Shown: piece after piece, positions 1 through 8,244 of the stretch
Numbering within the stretch: position 1 is the first letter of the stretch
How the letters are laid out: every line of letters begins with the position of its first letter
Assembly: GCF_000241325.1 (NCBI RefSeq)
Contig: NZ_BAEI01000064.1
Span: forward strand, 79,466-143,465
Length of the DNA stretch: 64,000 bases
Direction: 5' to 3'
Origin: Gordonia polyisoprenivorans NBRC 16320 = JCM 10675
GTDB taxonomy: Bacteria; Actinomycetota; Actinomycetes; Mycobacteriales; Mycobacteriaceae
Notes under the pieces: model-generated
Told to the model about the DNA's origin: nothing
The model's input: the letters and a program-made list of their open reading frames with translations, nothing else
Databases searched by the model: none
Made by a program: the position numbers and the translations under genes

Positions 1-852
1 GCAGTGGCGCCCGCATTCCCGGACCTGTTGATGTCCAAAGGCGAGTACCAGGTCAAGCCAGAACTCCCCTTCAGCCCGGGTTCGGACTTCGCCGGGGTTG
101 TTCTCGACGGCCCCGCCGACTCCGAGTTCCGCCCAGGTGCCCGTATCGCCGGCTGCCTGAGTTACGGTGCCGCGGCGGAGAAGCTCGCAGTCACCGAGGA
201 TCGCATCTATCCGATACCCGATGAGATGTCGTTCGAGGACGCCGCTGCTCTGCCGATGAATTACCTCACCGCCCACTTCGCGCTCGTCACCCGAGGAGGA
301 CTCGTCAAGGGCGATACGGTCATGGTCCTCGGGGCATCGGGCGGGGTCGGGTCTGCCGCCATCCAGGTGGCCGCAGGTCTGGGCGCGGAGGTGATCGCGG
401 TCGTCTCCAGCGAGGAACGTGCCGCCGTGGCACGCGAAGCAGGCGCTCATCACTCGGTCCTCCGTGAGGAGGTACCGGACAGGGTCCGCCAACTCACCGA
501 CGGCGCAGGTGTCGACATCGTCGTCGATGTGGTCGGTGGAGACATCCGAAATGCGTTGAGATGTCTCGCTCCGTTCGGCCGGGTGATGGCGGTTGGATTC
601 GCCTCGGGAGAAATCCCGACCGTCAAGGTCAATCGCCTGCTACTGACCAACACCGACGTGCGCGGCGTCGAGTCGGACTACCTCTGGACACAGGGCACTA
701 GCCGTCAAGCATGGGATGACCTCCTCGATCTCAGCGGCCGTGGCTTCATCACACCAGTCGTTCGCAGCGGCGGAAACCTGGACAACTACGGTGCGGCATT
801 GGAGAACCTGTCCGCCCGCAGTGTGATCGGAAGAATCGTGCTGACGGTGTGA
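1..852 (+). CDS. MDR-family NADPH:quinone oxidoreductase-like protein (5' partial)
   Basis: The frame is open from base 1, so the start lies outside the window; about 40 residues seem to be missing compared with the family. The visible part has the end of the GroES-like domain followed by a Rossmann domain with the nucleotide-binding stretch VLGASGGVGSAAIQ, near residue 108 of the visible part. No structural-zinc cysteine cluster is seen, which points to the quinone reductase/enoyl reductase branch rather than zinc alcohol dehydrogenases. It lies 106 bp before an enoyl-CoA hydratase-like gene and an acyl-CoA ligase on the same strand, so a role in CoA-thioester or fatty acid breakdown is likely. 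Substrate unknown. Confidence 0.8.
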   Translation, partial: AVAPAFPDLLMSKGEYQVKPELPFSPGSDFAGVVLDGPADSEFRPGARIAGCLSYGAAAEKLAVTEDRIYPIPDEMSFEDAAALPMNYLTAHFALVTRGGLVKGDTVMVLGASGGVGSAAIQVAAGLGAEVIAVVSSEERAAVAREAGAHHSVLREEVPDRVRQLTDGAGVDIVVDVVGGDIRNALRCLAPFGRVMAVGFASGEIPTVKVNRLLLTNTDVRGVESDYLWTQGTSRQAWDDLLDLSGRGFITPVVRSGGNLDNYGAALENLSARSVIGRIVLTV

Positions 853-880
853 TCCACCTCCTCGACTCACTCGGTCAACC

Positions 881-927
881 GAGGGGGCGGGTTGCCGGCA
901 CCCCGGTCGCCCCGGCACCCCGCCCTC
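881..927 (+). terminator. GC-rich stem-loop after the oxidoreductase gene
   Basis: GAGGG (881-885) pairs with CCCTC (923-927), CGGG (888-891) with CCCG (919-922), and an inner GCCGG (894-898) with CCGGC (912-916). It begins 28 nt after the stop codon and is followed by TTCTTC rather than a run of T. It could attenuate transcription into the next gene or be an mRNA-processing hairpin. Confidence 0.4.
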
Positions 928-958
928 TTCTTCAGCCCGGATCCAGATCGGAGTTATC

Positions 959-1738
959 GTGACAACCGACGTTCATGTCGAGGTCGACGAGCAGATTCTC
1001 ATCGTCACGCTCGACCGTCCGAAAGCAAACGCAATCAACGCCGCCACGAGCGTCGCCATCCATGCCGCCATCGACCGCTTACGCACGGATGACTCCCTGC
1101 GAGCAGCCGTACTCACTGCAGCCGGCGACCGGTTCTTCAGTGCTGGTTGGGATCTGAAATCCGCCGACGATGGCGAAGCTCACGACGCGGACCACGGACC
1201 GGGCGGATTCGCCGGTATCACCGAGCTCTTCGGCATCGGCAAGCCGATAGTGGCCGCCGTCAACGGTTCGGCGTACGGGGGAGGCGTCGAGATGATGCTC
1301 GCCGCAGATCTCGCCGTCGCGTCGGAAGATGCCGTATTCGCCTTTCCCGAAGCACGTTTGGGTATTCTCCCCGATGCGGGTGGCGTGATCAGACTGTCAC
1401 GGCTGCTTCCACGCCCCCTTGCGCTCGAGCTCCTCCTCACCGGCCGACGATTCACCTCCGCAGAAGCACGGACGTGGGGCATCGTGAACCGGGTGGTACC
1501 GGTCGGAGAGGTTCGCCAGGTTGCCATCGATCTCGCCAAATCCCTTTGTGGCGCAGCACCACTCGCGGTAGCCGCCATTCTCGACATCGTCGAGCACACC
1601 GCGGGGACCGAATTGAGCGACGCCTTCGGTGTATCGCGTGCCCTGCCGAGGGTGAGAGCGGTGGCACGCTCCGCCGACGCCGTCGAAGGTGCGGCGGCAT
1701 ATGCGGCCAAGCGCTCCCCCCGTTGGCAAGGGCGGTAA
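959..1738 (+). CDS. Enoyl-CoA hydratase/isomerase family, CaiD-like
   Basis: A 259-residue crotonase-fold protein of normal length. The segment FPEARLGILPDAGGVIRL has the PDxGGVxRL form I recall from carnitinyl-CoA dehydratase CaiD, rather than the usual PGxGGTQRL of enoyl-CoA hydratases. The C-terminal SADAVEGAAAYAAKRSPRW also resembles CaiD (EDAIEGPLAFAEKR). The start is GTG. A hydratase acting on a CoA thioester is well supported; carnitine itself is not, because no other cai-type gene is clear here. It probably works with the acyl-CoA ligase 63 bp downstream. Confidence 0.85.
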   Translation: MTTDVHVEVDEQILIVTLDRPKANAINAATSVAIHAAIDRLRTDDSLRAAVLTAAGDRFFSAGWDLKSADDGEAHDADHGPGGFAGITELFGIGKPIVAAVNGSAYGGGVEMMLAADLAVASEDAVFAFPEARLGILPDAGGVIRLSRLLPRPLALELLLTGRRFTSAEARTWGIVNRVVPVGEVRQVAIDLAKSLCGAAPLAVAAILDIVEHTAGTELSDAFGVSRALPRVRAVARSADAVEGAAAYAAKRSPRWQGR

Positions 1739-1801
1739 CCAACCGTGGACGGCACCGAGCAGCACTCACGACACTCGCCACACAGACCTCCAGGGACTGA
1801 C

Positions 1802-3337
1802 ATGAACCACAAACACCATGACGACCGACCGCGTCCGTTCACCACGCTTCCAGAAGCGTTGCAGCACTGGTCCGTCGAGACTCCCGATGCCTTGGCCCTC
1901 ACAGCAGGCGGCACAGAGCTGACCTACGCCGACCTTTACGACCATGTCGCTCGGTGCGTCGGTTGGTTGACCGACCGCGGTGTGGTCCGGGGTGATCGGG
2001 TGGTGATCGTCGGTTTCAACCGCATCGAGTGGGTGGTCCACTATCTGGCCACCCTTTCGATGGGTGCGGTCATCGCTCCGGCCAACAATCGCCTCAACCC
2101 GTCACAGTTCGCCGACCAGGTGGCGCTTCTCGATGCCTCGTTGGTGCTCACCGATGAACTGCATCGTGATATAGCTTCCGAGGTGCAATCGGCCAAGGTC
2201 AGGCCAATGGATCAGACCTACCTGAACAACGACGCAGGTAGCTTTCCGGCGCTGGATGCAGATGCGCTCGCACTAATCAGCTTCACTTCCGGCACAACGG
2301 GAAAGCCCAAGGGCGCCATGCTGACCCAGAGTGCACTCGCACAGGCTTCCTGGCCTTTCGCCCAAGTGATGGGCACCGGTGGCGGCGACTCGACGTTGGT
2401 CGTGGTGCCGATGTTCCACAACACGGGATTCGTGGATCAGTTCGGTCACATGTTGTTGCTCGGCGGCCGAACCGATCTCCTGCACAAGTTCCGGACCAAG
2501 GATGCCGTCGCGGCACTGACCGAGCGCCCGGTCACCTACCTTGCGGCAGTGCCGAGCATCCACCGATTGATCATGCTGGCCGATGGCGCCGACGAGGCCT
2601 TGTCGTCTGTTCGGACGCTCCTATATGGCGGTTCACCAATGCCCGCACCGTGGATCGACGAACTACTCGCGAAGTGGCCGCGCATGAAACTCTTCCATGG
2701 CTACGGCATGACCGAATATGGTTCTGCGGTCTCGTTCCTGCCGTCCGAATTCGCCACGGAGCGTGGTGAATCAGTCGGGTTCGCTGTCCCAGGTACCTCG
2801 ATCAGAATCGTGGATGACACGGGTTCGGACGTCACGGAAGGCGAGACCGGTGAGATGTGGGTGCGTGGACCCACGCGCATGCAGGGTTACTGGCGGCAAC
2901 CCGATCTGTCCGCGGACAAGATCCGCGAGGGCTGGCTCCGCACGGGTGACCTCGCGCGCTGCGACGCGGGCTTCTATTACATCGAAGGCCGAGTGGATGA
3001 CGTCATCAACAGGGGCGGCGAGAAGATCCTGCCGGCGCACGTCGAGAGCATGCTTTCCGAACTCGAGCCCGTCGCAGACAGTTGTGTGTTCGGCGTTCCG
3101 GACTCAGTACTCCAAAACCGGGTGTGGGCTGCTGTGGAAGAGCGGCAAGGGCATGTGCTCGACGAAGCCGCCGCTCGCAAGGCGCTACTGTCGAAGCTCC
3201 CCGACTACGCAGTCCCCGAGCGAATCTGTGTCCTCCAGTCACTTTCTCGTGGTGCGAGTGGGAAGGTCGACCGCCGGGCGACGGCGCGCCACTTCGCGGA
3301 ATTGATCGAGAAGGGCGAGTTGTCTGTTCGGAGATGA
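1802..3337 (+). CDS. AMP-forming acyl-CoA synthetase/ligase
   Basis: A 511-residue ANL-superfamily enzyme that would activate a carboxylic acid to an acyl-CoA through an acyl-AMP. Visible motifs are the P-loop-like ISFTSGTTGKPKGAM, the adenine-side GYGMTEYG, GWLRTGDLAR, the hinge region GRVDDVINRGGEKI, and the C-terminal GKVDR with the catalytic lysine. ATG at 1802 is preferred over an in-frame GTG at 1745, because AGGGA lies 8 nt upstream of it and the extra N-terminus looks non-coding. Neighbours suggest an organic-acid degradation operon. The substrate cannot be read from sequence. Confidence 0.88.
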   Translation: MNHKHHDDRPRPFTTLPEALQHWSVETPDALALTAGGTELTYADLYDHVARCVGWLTDRGVVRGDRVVIVGFNRIEWVVHYLATLSMGAVIAPANNRLNPSQFADQVALLDASLVLTDELHRDIASEVQSAKVRPMDQTYLNNDAGSFPALDADALALISFTSGTTGKPKGAMLTQSALAQASWPFAQVMGTGGGDSTLVVVPMFHNTGFVDQFGHMLLLGGRTDLLHKFRTKDAVAALTERPVTYLAAVPSIHRLIMLADGADEALSSVRTLLYGGSPMPAPWIDELLAKWPRMKLFHGYGMTEYGSAVSFLPSEFATERGESVGFAVPGTSIRIVDDTGSDVTEGETGEMWVRGPTRMQGYWRQPDLSADKIREGWLRTGDLARCDAGFYYIEGRVDDVINRGGEKILPAHVESMLSELEPVADSCVFGVPDSVLQNRVWAAVEERQGHVLDEAAARKALLSKLPDYAVPERICVLQSLSRGASGKVDRRATARHFAELIEKGELSVRR

Positions 3338-3384
3338 CTTCTCGTCGGCGGATTTACGACAGTATCGACGGAGGACTCTCGAGT

Positions 3385-4074
3385 TCAGCCGCGAGCTACG
3401 GACTCCTCGGGTGGCGCGGTGCGGTGGAGTCCGGCCGCACCCACCATCCGACGGACGAGGCCCTCGTATCGATTCGCGACTGCAGGGATCGATAGCTCAC
3501 CGCCGTGCTTGTACCAGGACGTGACATATTCACACAGGGTGATGATGGCGAACGCCGTCGTCTTCACATCGTCGACCCGAAAAAGTTCGGCCTCGACCCC
3601 GGATCGAAGAATTGAGCGGACCTCCTCGACATACTGGAGTTCCATCTTGAAGATCGGATCGAGGCGTTCCTTCGGAATCTCGGAGCTCAGACTCCGGAGT
3701 CCGACCGTCATATCAAAGGCCAGCGCCACATCGGCCTGTTGTAATTGCCAAGTGACATGTGCGCGGACGAGTTGACTCAATCGGAAAACCGGATCGTCGT
3801 CGGTCAGCGATTGGCCGACATACTCGACGAAATCGCGCATAGCCTGCTCGATGACCGAAACGTAGAGTTCCTCTTTCGAGGGGAAGTACCAGTACAGCGC
3901 CGGCGGCGAAATCCCGAGTTCGTCGGCAACGGCCTTGACGCTCGTGCCTGCGTACCCGTTGGCCACGAACAGCTGCAGTGCGACCTGCATGACGCGTTCC
4001 CGGCCGACTGACTCTCTGGCGTTGCGGGCAGGTCTACCCCCGGACTTCGCCGGTGTCCCGCTCTTGGCAGCCAT
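3385..4074 (-). CDS. TetR/AcrR family transcriptional regulator
   Basis: A 229-residue regulator with an N-terminal helix-turn-helix: VMQVALQLFVANGYAGTSVK followed by ADELGISPPALYWYFPSKEEL, about residues 28-70. The C-terminal ligand domain is not specific to a known ligand. It is convergent with the acyl-CoA ligase gene (48 bp between stops) and divergent from a second TetR gene, with a 271-bp region between them carrying two palindromes. It may control the preceding acyl-CoA catabolic genes. Confidence 0.85.
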   Translation of the reverse strand: MAAKSGTPAKSGGRPARNARESVGRERVMQVALQLFVANGYAGTSVKAVADELGISPPALYWYFPSKEELYVSVIEQAMRDFVEYVGQSLTDDDPVFRLSQLVRAHVTWQLQQADVALAFDMTVGLRSLSSEIPKERLDPIFKMELQYVEEVRSILRSGVEAELFRVDDVKTTAFAIITLCEYVTSWYKHGGELSIPAVANRYEGLVRRMVGAAGLHRTAPPEESVARG

Positions 4075-4176
4075 CTGGCCCTCACCCCTGTCCCAGCGCT
4101 GGCCAGCCGAGACCAGGCGCCGTATTCGTCAGCGTGGCCTGGGTATGACCCCACCCGCGCCTCGCTCTTCCTTAAT

Positions 4177-4193
4177 GTACATAAGATGTGTAC
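4177..4193. promoter_or_regulatory. Candidate operator GTACA-N7-TGTAC
   Basis: Perfect 5-bp arms, GTACA (4177-4181) and TGTAC (4189-4193), in a locally AT-rich stretch about 100 bp before the minus-strand TetR gene. The 17-bp size is typical of TetR operators. Which of the two flanking regulators binds is unknown. Confidence 0.4.
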
Positions 4194-4222
4194 CACATAG
4201 TTCTACCAGGTAATATGAATCC

Positions 4223-4238
4223 ACACGTGGGCACGTGT
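4223..4238. promoter_or_regulatory. Strong palindrome ACACGTG-GG-CACGTGT between two TetR genes
   Basis: Perfect 7-bp arms around a 2-bp centre, 107 bp before the start of the plus-strand TetR gene. The symmetry and position suit an autoregulatory operator for one of the divergent TetR proteins. Only the arms and position are observed; binding is inferred. Confidence 0.5.
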
Positions 4239-4345
4239 AGGTTTCGCTCGTGTGAATCGTAGAGAGATGTGTCGACCTGCGGACAAGTCGGCAGGCGGAG
4301 GGGCCGGAACCTGAGCGCCTGCGGCAGAGACGGGGAGAGGAGACA

Positions 4346-5071
4346 GTGGGCGTGACTGACCCCACGGTGGTGTCGATGGTGACCACGGAGAGCAACGACC
4401 CAGCAGACGACGAACAAACGCCGCGAGGCGCCGCCGCCGACAAGTTACGGCGCTACCTGGACAAGGTGGACTGGAGTGGACTGTCCTACCGTCGACGTCA
4501 GATCCTGGAGGCCTTCGTGTCGTTGGCGTGCTCGCACGGTTACCAGGCGGTATCGATGCGCGATCTCGGCGAACAAGTGGGAGTCAAGGCGCCCAGCATT
4601 TATCGCCACTTCCCGCAGGGCCGAGATGAGATCGTCACCGAGGCATTCCGTTGGCATTTCTATCGATTTGCGTCCGCCGTCCTCGATGGCGTTGAGGCGA
4701 CCAACGACGTTTACGAGTATTGGAACGCCCTCGTTCGGGTTCACTTACATCGTCAATTGGAAAGTCCCGAGAACGATATGTGGGACATCCTCATGGCCAG
4801 CGATCGGATTGCTGGATTTCTGCCACCGGAAACTCGCGCAGAATATTACGAGTGGTGCGGTCTGTACGAGGACATGTATGCCGCGGCCGCGGTCGAATTG
4901 GGCTACGAGTTCGGCGAGATCGACAAGTTCGTCAAGGTGGTGGTCAAGATCCTCGACACCTCGAACGAATGGTGCCGATGGGACGGAACGAAAAAGGATC
5001 TGCAGCGGTGCACACGCCAGGCGATAACCCTGAGTCGCGCACTCCTCCACGTGGACATCGGAACTCCCTGA
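4346..5071 (+). CDS. TetR/AcrR family transcriptional regulator
   Basis: A 241-residue protein. After a 40-residue leader it has a TetR helix-turn-helix: RRQILEAFVSLACSHGYQAV, then LGEQVGVKAPSIYRHFPQG. The GTG start has the strong ribosome site GGAGAGGAG just upstream. The rest is a TetR ligand domain ending in a short helix with ILDTSNEWCRW. It is divergent from the other TetR gene and ends 55 bp before the convergent CoA-transferase operon. Target and ligand unknown. Confidence 0.85.
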   Translation: MGVTDPTVVSMVTTESNDPADDEQTPRGAAADKLRRYLDKVDWSGLSYRRRQILEAFVSLACSHGYQAVSMRDLGEQVGVKAPSIYRHFPQGRDEIVTEAFRWHFYRFASAVLDGVEATNDVYEYWNALVRVHLHRQLESPENDMWDILMASDRIAGFLPPETRAEYYEWCGLYEDMYAAAAVELGYEFGEIDKFVKVVVKILDTSNEWCRWDGTKKDLQRCTRQAITLSRALLHVDIGTP

Positions 5072-5126
5072 GGCGGCGCCGCCACGATCGCGGCGGCGCC
5101 ACACCCGCGGGCGGTCGGTGTTGACC

Positions 5127-5786
5127 TCAGCGGAGGTCGATGGTGAGCGCGGTGTCGGTGGCGGTGATGACGTCGTCGGTGGTGATGCCGGGTGCGGTTT
5201 CGCGGAGGGTGGGGCCGTTGGGGGTGATGTCGATGACGGCGAGATTGGTGATGATGCGGTTGACGACGTGTGCTCCGGTGAGGGGCAGGGTGCAGTGGTC
5301 GAGGATTTTGGGGTGGCCGCTGCGGTCGGTGTGTTCCATGAGGACGATGACGCGGGCGGCTCCGTGGACGAGGTCCATGGCGCCGCCCATGCCTTTGACC
5401 ATTTTTCCGGGGACCATCCAGTTGGCGAGGTCGCCGTCACGCGAGACTTGCATGCCGCCGAGGACGGCGGTGTCGATGTGGCCGCCGCGGATCATTCCGA
5501 AGGACTGTGCGGAGTCGAAGAAGGAGGCTCCTGGGGTGATGGTGACGGTTTCTTTGCCGGCGTTGATGAGGTTGGCGTCGACGGTGTCGTCGGTGGGGTA
5601 GCCGCCTGTGCCGAGGATGCCGTTTTCGGAGTGCAGGGTGACGTGGATTCCGGCGGGTAGGTGGTCGGGGATGAGTGTGGGTAGTCCGATGCCGAGGTTG
5701 ACGTATTCGCCGTCGATCATGTCGGCGGCGGCGCGTGCGGCCATTTGTTGGCGGGTCCAGCCGGCCAGTAGCGGGGTGGTGGTCAT
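5127..5786 (-). CDS. 3-oxoacid CoA-transferase, beta subunit
   Basis: A 219-residue CoA-transferase family I subunit B (ScoB/PcaJ/AtoA type). The catalytic glutamate lies in LHSENGILG, near residue 54, where a covalent glutamyl-CoA intermediate forms in this family. [11 protein letters not shown] and [10 protein letters not shown] are also typical. It overlaps the alpha-subunit stop by 4 nt (ATGA), so the two are translationally coupled and form a heteromer. Succinyl-CoA is the usual donor; the acceptor (acetoacetate or 3-oxoadipate) is not decided by the sequence. Third codon positions are almost all C, more extreme than in flanking genes. Confidence 0.9.
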   Translation of the reverse strand: MTTTPLLAGWTRQQMAARAAADMIDGEYVNLGIGLPTLIPDHLPAGIHVTLHSENGILGTGGYPTDDTVDANLINAGKETVTITPGASFFDSAQSFGMIRGGHIDTAVLGGMQVSRDGDLANWMVPGKMVKGMGGAMDLVHGAARVIVLMEHTDRSGHPKILDHCTLPLTGAHVVNRIITNLAVIDITPNGPTLRETAPGITTDDVITATDTALTIDLR

Positions 5787-6547
5787 GAGCGGTTCTCCGG
5801 GGTGGTGACGGTGCGTTTTTCGATGCGGGTGGCTTGGGGGCCGGTGTGCACGATTCGTTGGACGAACACGCCGGGGAGGTGGATGTGGTCGGGGTCGAGG
5901 TCCCCGGGGTCGACGAGTTCTTCGACTTGGGCGATGGTGATGCGGCCGGCCATGGCGGCCAGGGGGTTGAAGTTGCGGGCGGTTTTGTCGAAGACCAGGT
6001 TTCCGTTGCGATCACCGAGGCGTGCGTGGACAAGTGCGTAGTCGGTGGTGATGGCGTGTTCGAGGACGTAGCGTTTGTCGCCGAACTGTTGGGTCTGTTT
6101 GGGTGGGGAACTCACCGCGACTGTTCCGTCGGGGTGGTAGCGCCAGGGCATTCCGCCGTCGGCGACGGGCGTACCGACCCCGGCGGGGGTGAAGAACGCC
6201 GGTATTCCGGCGCCACCGGCGCGGAGGCGTTCGGCGAGGGTGCCCTGGGGGGTGAGTTCGACGTCGAGCTCACCGGCGAGGTACTGGCGGGCGAATTCCT
6301 TGTTCTCCCCGACGTAGGAGGCGGTGACTCGCCGGATACGTCTGGCGCACAGCAGGATTCCGAGGCCGTGGTCGTCGACGCCGCAGTTGTTGGAGAACAC
6401 TTCCAGGTCAGTGACGTCGGTGTCGGCGAGCGCGGCGATGAGGATGTCGGGGATACCGCACAGCCCGAAACCGCCGACCGCGAGACTCGCTCGGTTGCCG
6501 ATGTCGGCGACGGCCTCGGCCGCCGACATGAGTTGTGTCGCTGACAT
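5783..6547 (-). CDS. 3-oxoacid CoA-transferase, alpha subunit
   Basis: A 254-residue subunit A of a family I CoA-transferase (ScoA/PcaI/AtoD type). The glycine-rich [10 protein letters not shown] near the N-terminus and [12 protein letters not shown] are typical. Of two ATGs, the one at 6547 is chosen because GGAG lies 6 nt before it, whereas the ATG at 6553 directly abuts that site. It is the first gene of a two-gene operon and is divergent from an IclR regulator, an arrangement common for pcaIJ-pcaR. No other beta-ketoadipate gene is nearby. Confidence 0.9.
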   Translation of the reverse strand: MSATQLMSAAEAVADIGNRASLAVGGFGLCGIPDILIAALADTDVTDLEVFSNNCGVDDHGLGILLCARRIRRVTASYVGENKEFARQYLAGELDVELTPQGTLAERLRAGGAGIPAFFTPAGVGTPVADGGMPWRYHPDGTVAVSSPPKQTQQFGDKRYVLEHAITTDYALVHARLGDRNGNLVFDKTARNFNPLAAMAGRITIAQVEELVDPGDLDPDHIHLPGVFVQRIVHTGPQATRIEKRTVTTPENRS

Positions 6548-6682
6548 CGACATCTCCTTCCGTCCGAAGCGAGCGCTCCGGGTGGTGTGGGTGTGGTGTT
6601 CGGTGAGCTGACACCAGACCGGTGTGGTGTGAGTGTGCGTGGCCTGCGCCGACGGACGCAATGATCCCCGGATTCTGCTCGT

Positions 6683-6721
6683 TTCGTGAACATCGTCGGC
6701 AAAGTCGTCCATTCAGTGAAC
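6683..6721. promoter_or_regulatory. Repeated TTC(A)GTGAAC boxes in the CoA-transferase/IclR divergent promoter
   Basis: TTCGTGAAC at 6683-6691 and TTCAGTGAAC at 6712-6721 are near-identical direct repeats about 30 bp apart. Each contains a TTC/GAA palindrome, and TTCAGTGAA is a perfect 9-bp palindrome. They lie 15-53 bp upstream of the IclR start, a plausible site for that regulator. Confidence 0.4.
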
Positions 6722-6735
6722 GCGTGGGAGATAGG

Positions 6736-7503
6736 ATGGCCGGCATGACCGAGGAGCGTTCCGGGGTGGTCGGGCGGGCGGCGGCGTTGTTGCGGGTGAT
6801 CGGCGCGCATGAACCCGACGGGGTGACCACGACGGTCGCGGCCCGCCACGCATCGACCGCGCGACCCACCGCGCACCGGCTGCTGTGTGCGTTGCAGACC
6901 GAAGGGTTGCTCGATCGCGACCGTGCCGGTCGGTGGACGCTCGGCCCGGAAATCTATCTACTCGGTGCCAGCGCGGCCACCCGCTACGACATCACCGCCG
7001 ACTCCGCGGATCTCCTCGACGCACTCGCACGTGAGTCCGGCGAGAGCGCGTTCCTGTCTGCGCGGCGCGGTGAGGAAACCGTGTGCATCGCGAGCAGAGA
7101 GGGCAGTTTTCCGCTGCGCTCCCATGTCCTGCATGAAGGTATCCGCTTCCCGCTCGGGGTCGCTTCGGCCGGTTTGGCGATCCTCAGTCACCTGCCCGAC
7201 CACGACATCGATGACTACCTGCGTCGAACAGACCTGACCGACACCTGGGGGCCGGCACACTCCGCACCGGCCCTGCGTGCACGCATCGCCGCCACCAGAA
7301 ACACCGGCTACGCGGTGAACCCCGCCCTCTTGGTCGAGGGCAGCTGGGGCATCGGCGCCGCAGTCTTCGACCACACCGGCACACCCTGCTGGGCCTTGAG
7401 CGTGACCGGCGTGGAAACCAGATTCGGCGACGCCCGCCAAAAAGCCATGGGCGCACTACTCCTCAAACACGCCCACATCCTGTCGCAACGACTGAAACGC
7501 TGA
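6736..7503 (+). CDS. IclR family transcriptional regulator
   Basis: A 255-residue IclR-type protein. The N-terminal winged helix covers VVGRAAALLRVIGAHEPDGV through RPTAHRLLCALQTEGLLDRD. The C-terminal IclR effector domain includes SREGSFPLRSHVLHEGIRFP and the AGLAILSHLP region. ATG at 6736 is chosen because GGGAGA lies about 7 nt upstream; the frame stays open further upstream but through the intergenic repeats. Given the divergent layout it probably senses an aromatic or oxoacid intermediate and controls the CoA-transferase operon. Confidence 0.85.
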   Translation: MAGMTEERSGVVGRAAALLRVIGAHEPDGVTTTVAARHASTARPTAHRLLCALQTEGLLDRDRAGRWTLGPEIYLLGASAATRYDITADSADLLDALARESGESAFLSARRGEETVCIASREGSFPLRSHVLHEGIRFPLGVASAGLAILSHLPDHDIDDYLRRTDLTDTWGPAHSAPALRARIAATRNTGYAVNPALLVEGSWGIGAAVFDHTGTPCWALSVTGVETRFGDARQKAMGALLLKHAHILSQRLKR

Positions 7504-7565
7504 CGCGAGCCCGACTCACCGCAGCCGGTCGGGCTGCGACCGAGGGGGTATCCGAACCGGAGCCA

Positions 7566-7599
7566 CCTTGTATGCATACTTGCATGCAAGGTGTAGGGT
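7566..7599 (+). promoter_or_regulatory. Double palindrome plus -10 box, leaderless GntR promoter
   Basis: GTATGCATAC (7570-7579) and CTTGCATGCAAG (7579-7590) are two abutting perfect palindromes. Together they also form a larger 26-bp imperfect one (7566-7591, 11-bp arms with one mismatch). TAGGGT (7594-7599) fits the actinobacterial TANNNT -10 box and ends 6 nt before the ATG, so the mRNA should begin at or next to the start codon. A repressor bound here would block the promoter; the downstream GntR protein is the obvious candidate. Confidence 0.55.
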
Positions 7600-7605
7600 C
7601 GCCGC

Positions 7606-8244
7606 ATGCCTGCACAGTGGTCCAACGCCGCAGACGAGGCGTACGCCTCAACTCGCGAGCGCATCATCTCCGGCGCGCTCGCCGGTGGCACACTGCTCAG
7701 CGAGGTCGAGGTCGGCGCCGACCTCGGCCTGAGCAGAACGCCGGTGCACGAGGCGTTCCTACGACTGGCCGCCGAGCAGTTCCTCACTCTCATCCCGCGC
7801 CGCGGAGCGGTGGTCAGTCCGGTCACCGCGACCGAGGCCGCCGACGTGCTCGCCATGCGTCAGGCCATCGAAACTGCCTCTGCACGGCAGGTTTTCGCAG
7901 CAGGCGGTCCGTCTGCGGAGTTTCGTGAGTTGATCGAGCGCAACCTCGCCCGGCAGGCCGGTCTCGCCGCGGACGCCGACGTCGACGGCTTCGTCGAGGC
8001 CGACGACGAGTTCCACCTCCTGGCGGTACGCGCGTCGAACAACCCGATCGCCGCGCACTTCTACGAGCTCCTGCGCGGGCGGCAACAGCGTCTGCGCAAT
8101 GTGCTGCTGCGGATCGATCCGGCCACCCTCCCGGCCTCGCACGACGATCACCAACGGCTGGCGGCCTGCCTGTTCGCCGGAGAGCGGGAGGAGTACGAGC
8201 GCCTCCTCGAAGCGCATCTCGCGCGCTATCAGGGCGCGATATGA
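7606..8244 (+). CDS. GntR family regulator, FadR/FCD type
   Basis: A 212-residue protein with an N-terminal winged helix (GALAGGTLLSEVEVGADLGL, then SRTPVHEAFLRLAAEQFL) and an all-helical FCD ligand domain. The FCD metal-site pattern is partly visible as the D in FVEADDEFHLLAVRAS and the H in SHDDHQRLAACL. The start has no Shine-Dalgarno but a TANNNT box 6 nt upstream. The stop overlaps the start of an MFS transporter gene (ATGA), so the two are translationally coupled and the regulator probably controls that transporter. Confidence 0.87.
   Translation: MPAQWSNAADEAYASTRERIISGALAGGTLLSEVEVGADLGLSRTPVHEAFLRLAAEQFLTLIPRRGAVVSPVTATEAADVLAMRQAIETASARQVFAAGGPSAEFRELIERNLARQAGLAADADVDGFVEADDEFHLLAVRASNNPIAAHFYELLRGRQQRLRNVLLRIDPATLPASHDDHQRLAACLFAGEREEYERLLEAHLARYQGAI

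Noticed and set aside
881..927. Possible riboswitch or tRNA-like fold after the first gene
   Set aside because: Only a GC-rich hairpin is supported; no anticodon stem or known aptamer core.
5118..5660. Plus-strand 180-residue frame over the CoA-transferase gene
   Set aside because: Asp/Gly/Val-rich antisense frame of a strongly C-ending gene; no start signals or family features.
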